Shown piece by piece: positions 43,601 to 52,202 of a stretch of DNA of 64,000 nt (the first letter of the stretch is position 1; every line of letters begins with the position of its first letter). The notes under the pieces are model-generated. The model worked only from the letters and a program-made list of their open reading frames with translations, was not told the origin of the DNA and ran no database searches. The stretch spans positions 1 to 64,000 of IMG/VR virus record IMGVR_UViG_3300028569_000019. One strand, written 5' to 3'. Made by a program: the position numbers and the translations under genes. Source of the stretch: a virus.

Positions 43601-45279
43601 AAGTTTTAAAAGACCCACTTGATAATCAATATTTTGATGAGCATTCCTATAATTTAGACTCAATATCAATACCAAATAAGGAAGATGTTTATTCCAATTT
43701 GTTTTATTTATGGAGTTTTGATACGCCTGTAGATTTGTATTCACCTTCATCTATCCGTACATCTGTAGATAATCAAAATATTTATTATCAGACACAATTC
43801 TTTGCTTATAATTTTGGTCAAAAAGAAAAATATTTTAGTTATCCAACTTGTTCCAATGTATTGATAAATCAATTTCCATATCAGTTTGATAAAATCAATG
43901 TTAAACAAACTATAAATACAAATAATTTTGGGCCAAATTATAAGATTAACAGTAAGATAAACAAAATAACAGAAACTGCGTTGTCTAATTTAACACCATA
44001 CGATTATTCAACACGTATTCAGGACAGTTTGGGTGATGATTCCATCTTATCTGGATTTTTTATAAGTCCATATAACTATTTGAATCAAAAAATAGAGAAT
44101 TTTATAGGTTTAGATGGTATAGCAGATATCATCGGTGAACCTGAAAATCTAACTAAACAAAATTATGTTGGTTTAACTACCTTACAACGTGAATTTGGAA
44201 AAATCAATGAAAAATATGTATATCCACAAGAATTTTACAGTACGTATAAATTCTATATTGATTTTTCTGTATTTGACGTTGTACAAAATTTAAAACCAGC
44301 TAGATCCAATTTATTAACAGGAGTTTTATTGGAGCCAAGCTTATTTGAACGTAAAAAGTTTAACTATAGAGATGTAGAGTTTGTAACAAATAATGAATTT
44401 AATTTATATTTTAATAATAAAGCTACATTTACATCTTCATTAATAAATACGAACAATACTTCAAGCTTTACTATAGTAACTAGTTCACGTGTTAATGACA
44501 TTACATCTGATAAAAATACATACAACTATTCTCGTCTCGAAATTAAAGATGCAATAGATGATCGTGATTTTATTTATGCAAAATATGGGAAGTATGTATT
44601 TGTTGATCCAAATGGATACAATGTACGTGACACCGTTAATGTATCAAGAAATGATTATTATCAATGCGTTAATAATGATGGATTTGTAGTAACATTTACA
44701 TCTTCGTTTGATGAAGTTCAAGTTATTGGGTCTGGGTCAGGATATTCAACAGGTACATCTGGCACAGCAGGTTCTTCTGGTACATCTGGTACATCCGGAA
44801 CATCAGGCACTTCAGGCACATCTGGTACAAACTATATAGGATTTAATGTTCAAGTTACAGGAAGTAAGTACTTAAAAAACTACTATAAAGGTGTGTTTAA
44901 TACAGGATATTCTAATAGACATTTAAGTAAGTTCTCATTTGTTGGAAGTAGAACTAAATATCAAGCAGTAAGTGGTTCTAAGACGCAACTTTTGAATGGA
45001 CTAAAGTTGAATTCAAAAGGCGATATTACATATTATACTTATACCAAGGGTAAAAATGATCAAAATAGTACTGTAAATAGAGATGGCATTACAAATGGAA
45101 GTGCGCCTGTTATTACTATACCTGGATTTTTAAGTTTGAATATCGAAACTAATAATGCTCCTATATATGGCGACACAACTGGATCAATTGGTAGTCCAGA
45201 CTCACTATTCACGCAATTACCACTAACCGCTTCTTTACTAACCAGTGCAAGTTTGGAAAGATACATAATGAATTTATAA
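40654..45279 (+). CDS. Giant baseplate protein (gp7-like position) with LamG-like domain and GTS repeats
   Basis: 1541 residues, larger than T4 gp7 (1032), with which it shares position after gp6 but no clear motif I can verify. Residues 770-880 (SRFNGISTIEFSLRFKSTDY, LIFEIHPYELG) look like a LamG/concanavalin-like lectin domain. Near residue 1370 there is a collagen-like run of GTSG units (GTAGSSGTSGTSGTSG), a flexible linker before the C-terminal 150 residues. It probably makes the outer arm of the baseplate and may bind glycans. A 46-nt gap, the largest in this operon, separates it from the next gene. Confidence 0.7.
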   Translation: MPYDYLTINDNDLNKGITSASYLNANLQSLYEQKLVNEDIFYGESDDDLFEFTLYNNNQQLVSFNRVVPSVTYSVLQGSYRDINNVLRSYRFANPFTNIVSYKNDILLHPQFDLNASGVGPGLYYLLYNPVRNIAGNPTNRLVIKEISPSRTEIRLSYAFDTTKNESSRLDAVKITSFADKKYLLLRIYQDLIAIIKNNPIEQDFLLNKDKYNYADICLKLGLKSEAELQEFITSTYVGYNTVIKLNNDTDNAILQTSKFSGVQEQINNFIYTYNNVEFTSEDILESFRIITLKVSQDRVLQKSSINDIDLQNILGLFEQTIYTDWILPQVTNLLENYKTKYYGYYKNALNFDNGNLIKILDHTNYLNPTDDTFNIQVKLDAPLPLQYNVKTTCWISNISIAPIYFKANLFTSKISRKVFLNDINFDVQVNAVNSSTQKFDSNDAFTLDKATIRLKEKYNDLYIDYTDFNNFINYSSAELRTKIAKNKIKDYNQLESVKKSTITSSLNTNALISSSYSQLVNQKTTQQITLLDTFDEYESYLFFNSSSIDDKIDEAITYDSDNYNSLVYQLPEYVKDDSDSADYIKFTAMVGHFFDNILVFIKKFPKAYPISNNDSNYYPKNYIDELLNSFSWNIDIDKFSQSDLNQLYFNNQEIAGYNSASYFDYTKSILNRFANNISSVYKSKGTVNSFEMIRTMFGIPAGIISTREYGSADAFSNRDNYFVYDDIIYMTDFKENNFLNFEHTSSDFIYTTSSYYASGSNINTLTSSVEYASRFNGISTIEFSLRFKSTDYNFGDKIQLLSKYRNKKSDWNLFVKKSKQVESGQLIFEIHPYELGNTTSSLVLNEMPLLNGNIFTVMLKREPIAGDFDKLNISSSKIINQVTPFIIEDDGDFVVEDDNDFVTLASQKTTLTSSYFVNSTKEYIPYVYSLSINQYDGSTKNFSSTKRKIISHTANRNFSSGSYYIGNYSSSVSFIGNLDKIKVLKDPLDNQYFDEHSYNLDSISIPNKEDVYSNLFYLWSFDTPVDLYSPSSIRTSVDNQNIYYQTQFFAYNFGQKEKYFSYPTCSNVLINQFPYQFDKINVKQTINTNNFGPNYKINSKINKITETALSNLTPYDYSTRIQDSLGDDSILSGFFISPYNYLNQKIENFIGLDGIADIIGEPENLTKQNYVGLTTLQREFGKINEKYVYPQEFYSTYKFYIDFSVFDVVQNLKPARSNLLTGVLLEPSLFERKKFNYRDVEFVTNNEFNLYFNNKATFTSSLINTNNTSSFTIVTSSRVNDITSDKNTYNYSRLEIKDAIDDRDFIYAKYGKYVFVDPNGYNVRDTVNVSRNDYYQCVNNDGFVVTFTSSFDEVQVIGSGSGYSTGTSGTAGSSGTSGTSGTSGTSGTSGTNYIGFNVQVTGSKYLKNYYKGVFNTGYSNRHLSKFSFVGSRTKYQAVSGSKTQLLNGLKLNSKGDITYYTYTKGKNDQNSTVNRDGITNGSAPVITIPGFLSLNIETNNAPIYGDTTGSIGSPDSLFTQLPLTASLLTSASLERYIMNL

Positions 45280-45325
45280 TTCATATTTTTGAGTAAAAAT
45301 TAAAACTTATCAATAATTATTATAT

Positions 45326-45967
45326 ATGGCATATTTAAATAACAACATTCTTACAGTGAATGCTGTATTGACTAAAAAGGGAAGAGAAATCCTCGCAAAA
45401 ACGGGTGGATTAAACATTACAGCCTTTGCTTTGGCTGACGATGAAATTGATTACACGCAGTTTAATCCAAATCATCCACTAGGTAGTGCATATTACGACA
45501 TAGCTATTCGTAACACTCCTATTATGGAACCTATTACGGATGAGTCACAATCAATGAAGTATAAGTTAGTAACTTTAAATGACGGAGTAACGTCTGTGCC
45601 AACAATAAGTGTAGCACAAAGTGTAATTACTGTAGATAGAGATTATACAGGCGAACTCTTAATTAGTCCTAGTACAAACCCAACTTACAATGTTACCCTT
45701 GGGTATACCGCAATTTTGGCAAATAAAAACGTTGGCACATTGGTTGTGACCGAAACAAATAGTTTGAATTCAACCAGTGCTACAATTCCTACTTTCTCAG
45801 GAGATTTAACTTCACAAACTTCTCAAGTAGTAGTAGGTAACAAATTTAGATTTGTTCCAAATGCTGGTTTGTCTAAAACTACAACCACTAATATTACAAT
45901 TATTGGCAATGAAAGTGGTGGTAATACATCCATTACAGTGACAGTTAAAGTTCCAACAACAACATAA
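45326..45967 (+). CDS. Baseplate/tail structural protein
   Basis: 213 residues. N-terminus AYLNNNILTVNAVLTKKGRE then LAKTGGLNITAFALADDEID (about 26-45), a start I recognise from structural proteins of T4-like environmental phages: an N-terminal domain that reads as a virion-assembly module. The C-terminal 100 residues are an Ig-like Thr/Val-rich beta domain (TNITIIGNESGGNTSITVTV), as in surface decoration proteins. Role in attachment of peripheral fibres inferred. Confidence 0.65.
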   Translation: MAYLNNNILTVNAVLTKKGREILAKTGGLNITAFALADDEIDYTQFNPNHPLGSAYYDIAIRNTPIMEPITDESQSMKYKLVTLNDGVTSVPTISVAQSVITVDRDYTGELLISPSTNPTYNVTLGYTAILANKNVGTLVVTETNSLNSTSATIPTFSGDLTSQTSQVVVGNKFRFVPNAGLSKTTTTNITIIGNESGGNTSITVTVKVPTTT

Positions 45968-45969
45968 TT

Positions 45970-47088
45970 ATGATATTTAGTAAATTTAATAATGACGACA
46001 TCGTAGTGGGTAGAATAAATCAAGTATCTTCTGGTTTATTTGGAACTGGCAGTTTATTTGTTAGTCAATCTACGTTTGTAACACAATCAGGTGTTACTGG
46101 TCAAGCTAATCAACTTACTGGTTCCAGTCCATATGATGTGAGAAATGGTCAATATTATCTTGATATTTACTCAGGTGGCGACTTATATTTTGATGTAGCA
46201 TATGGCGATTATGCAAATAGTGGTAGTTCACTTTTCGATGTCACTACTTATACAACTCCAGTATTGACAAATGAAACAAAAGTCATCTATTCTCAATACA
46301 AAAATACGCTCTTACAACCAGGTGATACTTTATTTAGTTTTGCATCTGGAAGCGTGGATAATATCGTGGATAGTGAAGCTATTTATGTAATTAGTTATGC
46401 CGCCGACAAATTTAAAGATCAAACAGACCCTGGGCAAATACAAATTTCTTTCAGTGGATCAGTTGGACCAAAGAAATTTACATTTATCGATGATTCACAA
46501 GTTGTAAATAAACAACAAAATTCATACAATTTAATTTCCGGATCAATTGTAAATGGAATCGCTACGCCTTATTTGAAAAATGGATCGCCTGTTTATGCAG
46601 GCATCGGTCTACTATATCCATCGAATGGCGTTATCGTATTTAATGCTATAAACCTAGATAGGTACGTTGGAATTACAGCTGGTCAACAAATTTTAAATAG
46701 AAAAAACTATTCCAATAGTGTAACTACCACAAATCGAAGTGGATACTGGAAAGTTTGGACAAGAGATTTTTATAATTCTTTAAGAAGATCCAAATCAACT
46801 ATGGGTGTTAGAAAGTCTGAATTTGTACCTTCTACAAATTACTTCGTTCGTGTTAAAAATAAAGAATTTAATTATAGCAACAATCCAACTTTTGTTTCTG
46901 ATGGAACTGATGGTTTGACTAAAGGAACTATTATTTATCAAGATTTGATTAATAATCCAAGAACCTATATTACCTCGGTTGGTTTATATAATGATAATAA
47001 CGAACTATTGGCAATTGGTAAAATTAGTCAGCCTACAATGAAATCCTTTGATAACGAATTATTGATTAAGGTGCGGATTGATTTCTAA
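45970..47088 (+). CDS. Baseplate peripheral protein
   Basis: 372 residues. N-terminus IFSKFNNDDIVVGRINQVSS; mostly beta with G-S-L-F-V-S motifs. The C-terminus YITSVGLYNDNNELLAIGKI (about 333-352) matches the C-terminus of 47825-50401 (ITTVGLYSGCDLVAVAKLAQ), so the two share a terminal domain, probably for docking onto the same baseplate site. No enzymatic motif. Confidence 0.65.
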   Translation: MIFSKFNNDDIVVGRINQVSSGLFGTGSLFVSQSTFVTQSGVTGQANQLTGSSPYDVRNGQYYLDIYSGGDLYFDVAYGDYANSGSSLFDVTTYTTPVLTNETKVIYSQYKNTLLQPGDTLFSFASGSVDNIVDSEAIYVISYAADKFKDQTDPGQIQISFSGSVGPKKFTFIDDSQVVNKQQNSYNLISGSIVNGIATPYLKNGSPVYAGIGLLYPSNGVIVFNAINLDRYVGITAGQQILNRKNYSNSVTTTNRSGYWKVWTRDFYNSLRRSKSTMGVRKSEFVPSTNYFVRVKNKEFNYSNNPTFVSDGTDGLTKGTIIYQDLINNPRTYITSVGLYNDNNELLAIGKISQPTMKSFDNELLIKVRIDF

Positions 47089-47111
47089 TATATAATAGTT
47101 TGTTTTTATTC

Positions 47112-47119
47112 TATTTATA
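47112..47119 (+). promoter_or_regulatory. Putative late promoter box inside the tail operon
   Basis: TATTTATA ending 5 nt before the ATG at 47125, in the 36-nt gap after the previous stop. Confidence 0.5.
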
Positions 47120-47124
47120 ATAGA

Positions 47125-47823
47125 ATGATCAAATTTTTTAAAACACAAGACGTACTGGTTACCAGATTTACTGTTTCCAAAGAAAAGACGTTTAATAACG
47201 TTTTAAATAATCTTCTTTTTGGCACAGACGGTACTGATGACAGTGCATTTCCGATACAATTGTCTTACGTTTCGTGCGATAATAATAAGTCTGGAAGTTG
47301 TGAGGGAGTTACTTTTGACGATGTATATTTAGCAATTACACAATTTGAAGAATCGTCTCAAATTGATTTTTCAGTGGGTAAATATGTAAATTCTAGCTCT
47401 GTTTTTTATCCGTCGTCAAGTGCTAAATGGAATCCGGTGGTTAATCCTGTAAATGTTAACGGTACATACAAAGGACAGGTTTATAACACTGTAAATAAAA
47501 TGTATTATAATAACTACAATAATAGTTATAACATATTTGGCTTTGACGATTACGATAACCAACGTACAAAATTAGATTTGACTAATGATTTTTCTTTATA
47601 TAGATTAGCCGTTGATCAAACCGGTGATGGAATTAAAAGAAATTCAGTTGTGATATATAATCAATCAGGAGATATAGTTTCCAACATACTCGACGATGGA
47701 AATCATAATTTGATATTGGGTGGTACTTATTTCATTAATAGTTACGAATTTACTACTGGAAGCAAAGATACTGTAGAAAACCGTGGTACTTATGGTTTGG
47801 GTTATTATTTATTGAATACATAG
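47125..47823 (+). CDS. Tail structural protein
   Basis: 232 residues (IKFFKTQDVLVTRFTVSKEK start). Beta-rich, Tyr/Asn-rich (YNTVNKMYYNNYNNSYNIFG), no known motif. It begins a new late transcription unit with the beta-propeller protein that follows after 1 nt. Its first line, FFKTQDVLVTRF, is like the FSKFNNDDIVVGRI start of the preceding protein, suggesting a shared N-terminal docking strand. Confidence 0.6.
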   Translation: MIKFFKTQDVLVTRFTVSKEKTFNNVLNNLLFGTDGTDDSAFPIQLSYVSCDNNKSGSCEGVTFDDVYLAITQFEESSQIDFSVGKYVNSSSVFYPSSSAKWNPVVNPVNVNGTYKGQVYNTVNKMYYNNYNNSYNIFGFDDYDNQRTKLDLTNDFSLYRLAVDQTGDGIKRNSVVIYNQSGDIVSNILDDGNHNLILGGTYFINSYEFTTGSKDTVENRGTYGLGYYLLNT

Positions 47824-47824
47824 T

Positions 47825-50401
47825 ATGAGTTTAATTAACATATATAACGAACGATATGGTACCTCTGTTGCTACTAACGGTAATATAATAGCAATAGGAA
47901 ATCCCCCAACTAAAAACTGGAGTTATTCAGAGGGATTTTCCCGCAGAGGACAAATATTGTTGGTTCGTAAAAATCAATTTGAATCAAACTATGAAGTGAT
48001 TAAAACTTTATTCAATGAAAACGATAATTTGTTAACTCCATATTACACAGAACAAAGTAGTAGTATGGTAAACACAAGTTCTTTAATTGCTAATAGTGGC
48101 AGTTTACCAAATGTAAATGCATCGTGTAGTTATTTAACAGTTGAAAACGATACCAAATTTGTTTATCAGAGCAAGTACGGAGAATCTTTGGACGTTAGTG
48201 ATTATTTTCTCGCAGCAAGCGACATTTCACTAACGCAAAGTGTCGATAATAGAAACCTCTTCACACAAAATCAAGTAAACATATATGAAATCGATCCAAA
48301 TTACGTATATGAAAGCGGAAGTATAAGAGCCAAATCCACTGAGTTTACCAAGGAAACTATAAGTACCTATCAAATAAGTTCGACTCCGATTGCTTATTTA
48401 ACATCATCGATAAATTCCCAATTTGGTAAAGCTGTTAGCATTTCAAACAATTATTTAGCGGTGGGTGCGCCGGGTTATAACAATGGCAGAGGATGTGTTT
48501 ATGTTTTTAAGAATGTAAACAATAACTACAATTTTGTGCAAACATTAAGTAGTAGTGTTACTTTAGATCCATATCAATCCGCATTTGGATTCAGTGTTTG
48601 TATAGACAAATATTCTGAAAATAAGTTGGCGGTGGGATGTAACCAAGTGTCCGCTAGCAAAGTGTTTTTATTTACATCTGGTTCAGGTGGATGGAGACTG
48701 TCTCAGAGATTTCAAAATATAACTGGATCTGAATATTTGAAATTGGAAGGTTTTGAATTTGATTTGTATCCATCTGGAAGTTTATCAGCCGCTCAGAAAA
48801 ACAATAGATTTGGTTATTCTGTGTCTTTACATAAAAACGTTCTAGCAATAGGTTCTCCCAATGATCTTTTGTATTATGAATATTCAGGATCAAATCTGTT
48901 AAGACAAAGAGGAGCAACTTATATTTATGAAAACGGATTGTGTCCAACCGGATCCAATCAATATTTGTTTATTGAAAAACTTTATGGCGATGAAATAACC
49001 TTTAAAGATAATATGATGGGTTATTCTGTATCAACATACAATAATAAAGTATTAATAGGATCCCCAAAGCCATATTTCCCATTTAGCTCACTTTACATTT
49101 CTAGTTCAGTTAGATACTATGATAAATTTTATGACGTAAATGATTACGGGGAATCAAGTTACTGTGGTCAATGTTTATATTATAACGTCAGTAATTCTAT
49201 TGTAACGCAGATTACTACAGATCCTATTGCTAAACGAAAAGAGTATAATAAACCATTTAGTGCATTTGGATATTCAGTAGCTTTATCAGAACCAAATTTA
49301 ATTGTTGGATCTCCTATTCCATTAAATGACGATTTATACTTAAGTATACCATTGATAACAGAATCAGGCAGTTACAGTGATCCTAATTATGCAAAAACAT
49401 CATCGTTTAATCCTGAAAACTGTACTGAGTCCGCTGATGTGGTATATTTTCAAATAGAAGACACAGTTTATGGAAGTGGTAGCGTTGAAGCAAAAATTGC
49501 TTTACAAATGGAGGCAGAAACATATACCGATATAGTTGGTAAAGCTTATATTTATGACAATTTAGATTTAAAAACAAATTATCCCGTTGGTAATATTTTT
49601 TATAACAACAATAGTTTGGTTTTGAATAACACAGGCAGTGTACTGAATTTGTTGACAAGAGATCCTGTTAACCCCGACCAACCATCTTTGTATATGGATT
49701 ATAGGACTCTCATAACAACTTATGAAAAGCAGTATATTTGCACAATAATGCCTGGGGAATTTAATATATCAACGAATCCTACAGCTACAACTTCATCACT
49801 GATAAATTATTGTGTATTTAACAAGAGCACATTTAATTTCGAAAATTTGGATATCATTTTAAGATATATAAACTATAAGAACGTTGTACCTGGTTCTGAA
49901 AAATGGTATTTAAATATGATATCAAATGATGTAGAACAAAACATTTTTGGGTTCTACACTTCGTCTTATTTAAATTATAACACCAATTTACTAACATCTG
50001 ATTTGAAAAATATATTGGCAGAAAAGAATTTGGATGTGGATAATGATGGTAAAGTAGATGTTTACGACGGTAAAATGATGTGGAAGTATTTCATTGAAAA
50101 ATTAAACTTCACCAATTATAAATCTTATTTGAACACCTTAAGCAATCGAAATAACTACGATGACATTATTAGATTCTTGGATAACCAAACAGGTAAATCA
50201 ATCAAGAATTATGTCAAACAACCATTTTTCAATTATCAATATAGTTCATCAATTGATCCAACGGGATCTTACTTAGCACCATATATAACTACAGTTGGAT
50301 TATACAGTGGATGTGACTTGGTTGCAGTGGCTAAATTAGCACAACCAATTAAAAATACGGGAGAAATTCCAATAAATATTTCTGTTAAATGGGACACTTA
50401 A
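47825..50401 (+). CDS. FG-GAP beta-propeller tail protein with EF-hand-like loop
   Basis: 858 residues. At least five FG-GAP repeats: FGKAVSISNNYLAVGAPG (about 199-216), FGFSVCIDKYSENKLAVG, FGYSVSLHKNVLAIGSP, MGYSVSTYNNKVLIGSP and FGYSVALSEPNLIVGSP (about 485). The N-terminal YGTSVATNGNIIAIGNPP may be a sixth blade. This is the integrin-alpha-type propeller. Residues about 737-753, DVDNDGKVDVYDGKMMW, form a Ca-binding EF-hand or dockerin-type loop. The C-terminus (ITTVGLYSGCDLVAVAKLAQ) is the docking domain shared with 45970-47088. Probably an adhesin or receptor-binding arm. Confidence 0.85.
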   Translation: MSLINIYNERYGTSVATNGNIIAIGNPPTKNWSYSEGFSRRGQILLVRKNQFESNYEVIKTLFNENDNLLTPYYTEQSSSMVNTSSLIANSGSLPNVNASCSYLTVENDTKFVYQSKYGESLDVSDYFLAASDISLTQSVDNRNLFTQNQVNIYEIDPNYVYESGSIRAKSTEFTKETISTYQISSTPIAYLTSSINSQFGKAVSISNNYLAVGAPGYNNGRGCVYVFKNVNNNYNFVQTLSSSVTLDPYQSAFGFSVCIDKYSENKLAVGCNQVSASKVFLFTSGSGGWRLSQRFQNITGSEYLKLEGFEFDLYPSGSLSAAQKNNRFGYSVSLHKNVLAIGSPNDLLYYEYSGSNLLRQRGATYIYENGLCPTGSNQYLFIEKLYGDEITFKDNMMGYSVSTYNNKVLIGSPKPYFPFSSLYISSSVRYYDKFYDVNDYGESSYCGQCLYYNVSNSIVTQITTDPIAKRKEYNKPFSAFGYSVALSEPNLIVGSPIPLNDDLYLSIPLITESGSYSDPNYAKTSSFNPENCTESADVVYFQIEDTVYGSGSVEAKIALQMEAETYTDIVGKAYIYDNLDLKTNYPVGNIFYNNNSLVLNNTGSVLNLLTRDPVNPDQPSLYMDYRTLITTYEKQYICTIMPGEFNISTNPTATTSSLINYCVFNKSTFNFENLDIILRYINYKNVVPGSEKWYLNMISNDVEQNIFGFYTSSYLNYNTNLLTSDLKNILAEKNLDVDNDGKVDVYDGKMMWKYFIEKLNFTNYKSYLNTLSNRNNYDDIIRFLDNQTGKSIKNYVKQPFFNYQYSSSIDPTGSYLAPYITTVGLYSGCDLVAVAKLAQPIKNTGEIPINISVKWDT

Positions 50402-50404
50402 TTA

Positions 50405-50412
50405 TATTTATT
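50405..50412 (+). promoter_or_regulatory. Putative late promoter box
   Basis: TATTTATT 18 nt before the ATG at 50431. Confidence 0.4.
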
Positions 50413-50430
50413 ATATAATAGAACAAATAT

Positions 50431-50736
50431 ATGGCAACATCACCAGACGCAAAAGTAATTGACCGTGAATCATTGAAGACCAATTTGGAAGCTAGATATT
50501 TAGCTAAACAAAAAGCTGGTGGCACATTCAATGCGTATAAATCTGATGCAGCTACGCCTGGTAATATGTTGGAAGGCTTGCAAGGTGGACTCGGATATAC
50601 ACAAAAATCACGTGCTTGGACCACTGAACCAGGGTTTAAGACAAAATCTCAGACTATGCAAGAAAATTTCAACGAGAAAGCTTTGAATTACTCTGACACT
50701 TTGCCAGGATTTAATACGAAACGATATTATCGTTGA
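50431..50736 (+). CDS. Small structural-type protein
   Basis: 101 residues (ATSPDAKVIDRESLKTNLEA start), Gly/Thr-rich and mostly extended (GGLGYTQKSRAWTTEPGFKT), ending RYYR. No known family. Composition and late-type leader suggest a minor virion protein; it closes the tail gene run before the DNA-metabolism genes. Confidence 0.6.
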   Translation: MATSPDAKVIDRESLKTNLEARYLAKQKAGGTFNAYKSDAATPGNMLEGLQGGLGYTQKSRAWTTEPGFKTKSQTMQENFNEKALNYSDTLPGFNTKRYYR

Positions 50737-50748
50737 TATGTATTTTAA

Positions 50749-51261
50749 ATGGTTATATTAGGTTTAGATTCATCTACATCAGTTACAGGTTGGGCATTTA
50801 GTAAAGACGGAAAAGTCTTGGATGCTGGTTATATTGATACCAAAAAGTTTGAAACAACAAAAGAAAAAACTTATTTTGTTATATCTGAACTGGAAAAGAA
50901 TTCGTTAATTAAAGATGTCACTGATATTAATTTGGAAGCAGCTCTTAGTGGTTTCGCCGGCGGATTCACATCCCAACAAGTTATAATCACATTAGCCCGT
51001 CACAATGCAGTGTTTGCTTACATTATAGAAGAACACTTCAAAGTCAAGGTAAATCTGTTATCGGTTAACACTATGCGCAAACAGTTGTTTGGTAAGTGTA
51101 GAATCAAGGGAATTAAATCAAAAGACTTTGTGAGAATTGAGCTTGAAAAGATGTTGCCCGAAGTCACCAAGTTCACAGTACTAAATAAAAAAGGCAATTG
51201 GGATGAACGAAACGGCGATATGTACGATGGAATAGTCTGCTCTCTATATAAAAAGTTGTAA
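50749..51261 (+). CDS. RuvC-like Holliday junction resolvase
   Basis: 170 residues, a usual RuvC length. RNase H-fold motifs: VILGLDSSTSVTGWAFSKDG (catalytic Asp 7), INLEAALSGFAGG (Glu about 64), and a C-terminal GDMYDGIVCSLYKK with acidic residues about 157-161. RuvC-type nucleases resolve branched DNA in recombination and before packaging. It precedes the primase and the Mre11-Rad50 protein, which fits a recombination-replication cluster. Confidence 0.88.
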   Translation: MVILGLDSSTSVTGWAFSKDGKVLDAGYIDTKKFETTKEKTYFVISELEKNSLIKDVTDINLEAALSGFAGGFTSQQVIITLARHNAVFAYIIEEHFKVKVNLLSVNTMRKQLFGKCRIKGIKSKDFVRIELEKMLPEVTKFTVLNKKGNWDERNGDMYDGIVCSLYKKL

Positions 51262-51290
51262 ACTACAAAATCTGTGTTATACTGTTTAAA

Positions 51291-52202
51291 ATGACTGTAG
51301 TTGACACTCTATCAAGATTATTTAAACAAAAGGTTCACATCCAAAAAGGCGGTGAAGAAATTCTTGTTTTTTGTCCCAATTGCAAACATCATAAACGAAA
51401 GTTAAACATAAATACCAAAACTGGTTTTTACCAATGTTGGGTATGTAACTTTAGCGGAAAAAGTTTTCATAGTCTTCTTAAAAAAGTAAAAGCGCCCAAA
51501 GAATATTATGACGTTTTATGTAAAGATGTACCAAAACGAAATAACGTCGAAGTAAAAGAAGAAAAAAAGATATTAAGTTTGCCTGAGGAGTTTAAACCGT
51601 TGTGTAAACCAAATAGTGATATTGAATATAAACGTGCTTTGAGTTATTGTTTAAATAGAAATATAACTACACTTGATATAGTTAGATACAATATTGGTTA
51701 TTGCAATAGTGGTGCATTTATAAATAGAGTAATTGTGCCATCATATGACTCCACAGGAAAACTTAACTTTTATTGTGGTAGATCATTTTATGATGGATAT
51801 CTCAAATATAGATTGTGTGATGGTAGCAAGGACATCGTAGGGTTTGAGTTGTTTACAGATTTTAATAAACCGATTACTTTGGTTGAAGGTGTATTTGATG
51901 CTATGTCTGTGAAATATAACGCAATACCTCTTTTTGGGAAAACCTTATCCAAAACACTCAGAATGAAGTTGATGGATAATAAACCACCTAGAGTAAATGT
52001 GCTTTTGGATAACGATGCATTATCATCAAGTCTGAAAATTTGTGATTTTTTACTTGCCAACAATATAGAAACTTATTTGGTACGACTTGATGGTAAAGAT
52101 CCAAATGAATTGGGTCACGAAAAGACTTGGCAAACCATACACAACAGTGTTAGAATGAATGAGAGTCTACTGTACAAGTTTAAATTAACGGTTAAATTAT
52201 GA
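51291..52202 (+). CDS. DNA primase (zinc finger plus TOPRIM)
   Basis: 303 residues, compact. The N-terminal zinc ribbon is CPNCKHHKRKLNINTKTGFY then CWVC (about 29-51), as in DnaG and T4 gp61. A TOPRIM part has ITLVEGVFDAMSVKY (about 195-209, catalytic Glu) and VNVLLDNDALSSSLK (about 237-251, D-x-D-type). It lacks a helicase domain. Its stop overlaps the next start by 4 nt (ATGA), so primase and the recombination nuclease are coupled. Confidence 0.85.
   Translation: MTVVDTLSRLFKQKVHIQKGGEEILVFCPNCKHHKRKLNINTKTGFYQCWVCNFSGKSFHSLLKKVKAPKEYYDVLCKDVPKRNNVEVKEEKKILSLPEEFKPLCKPNSDIEYKRALSYCLNRNITTLDIVRYNIGYCNSGAFINRVIVPSYDSTGKLNFYCGRSFYDGYLKYRLCDGSKDIVGFELFTDFNKPITLVEGVFDAMSVKYNAIPLFGKTLSKTLRMKLMDNKPPRVNVLLDNDALSSSLKICDFLLANNIETYLVRLDGKDPNELGHEKTWQTIHNSVRMNESLLYKFKLTVKL

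Noticed and set aside
44750-44830. Short direct DNA repeats (GGTACATCT-type)
   Set aside because: They encode the collagen-like GTSG run of the giant baseplate protein and are explained by it.
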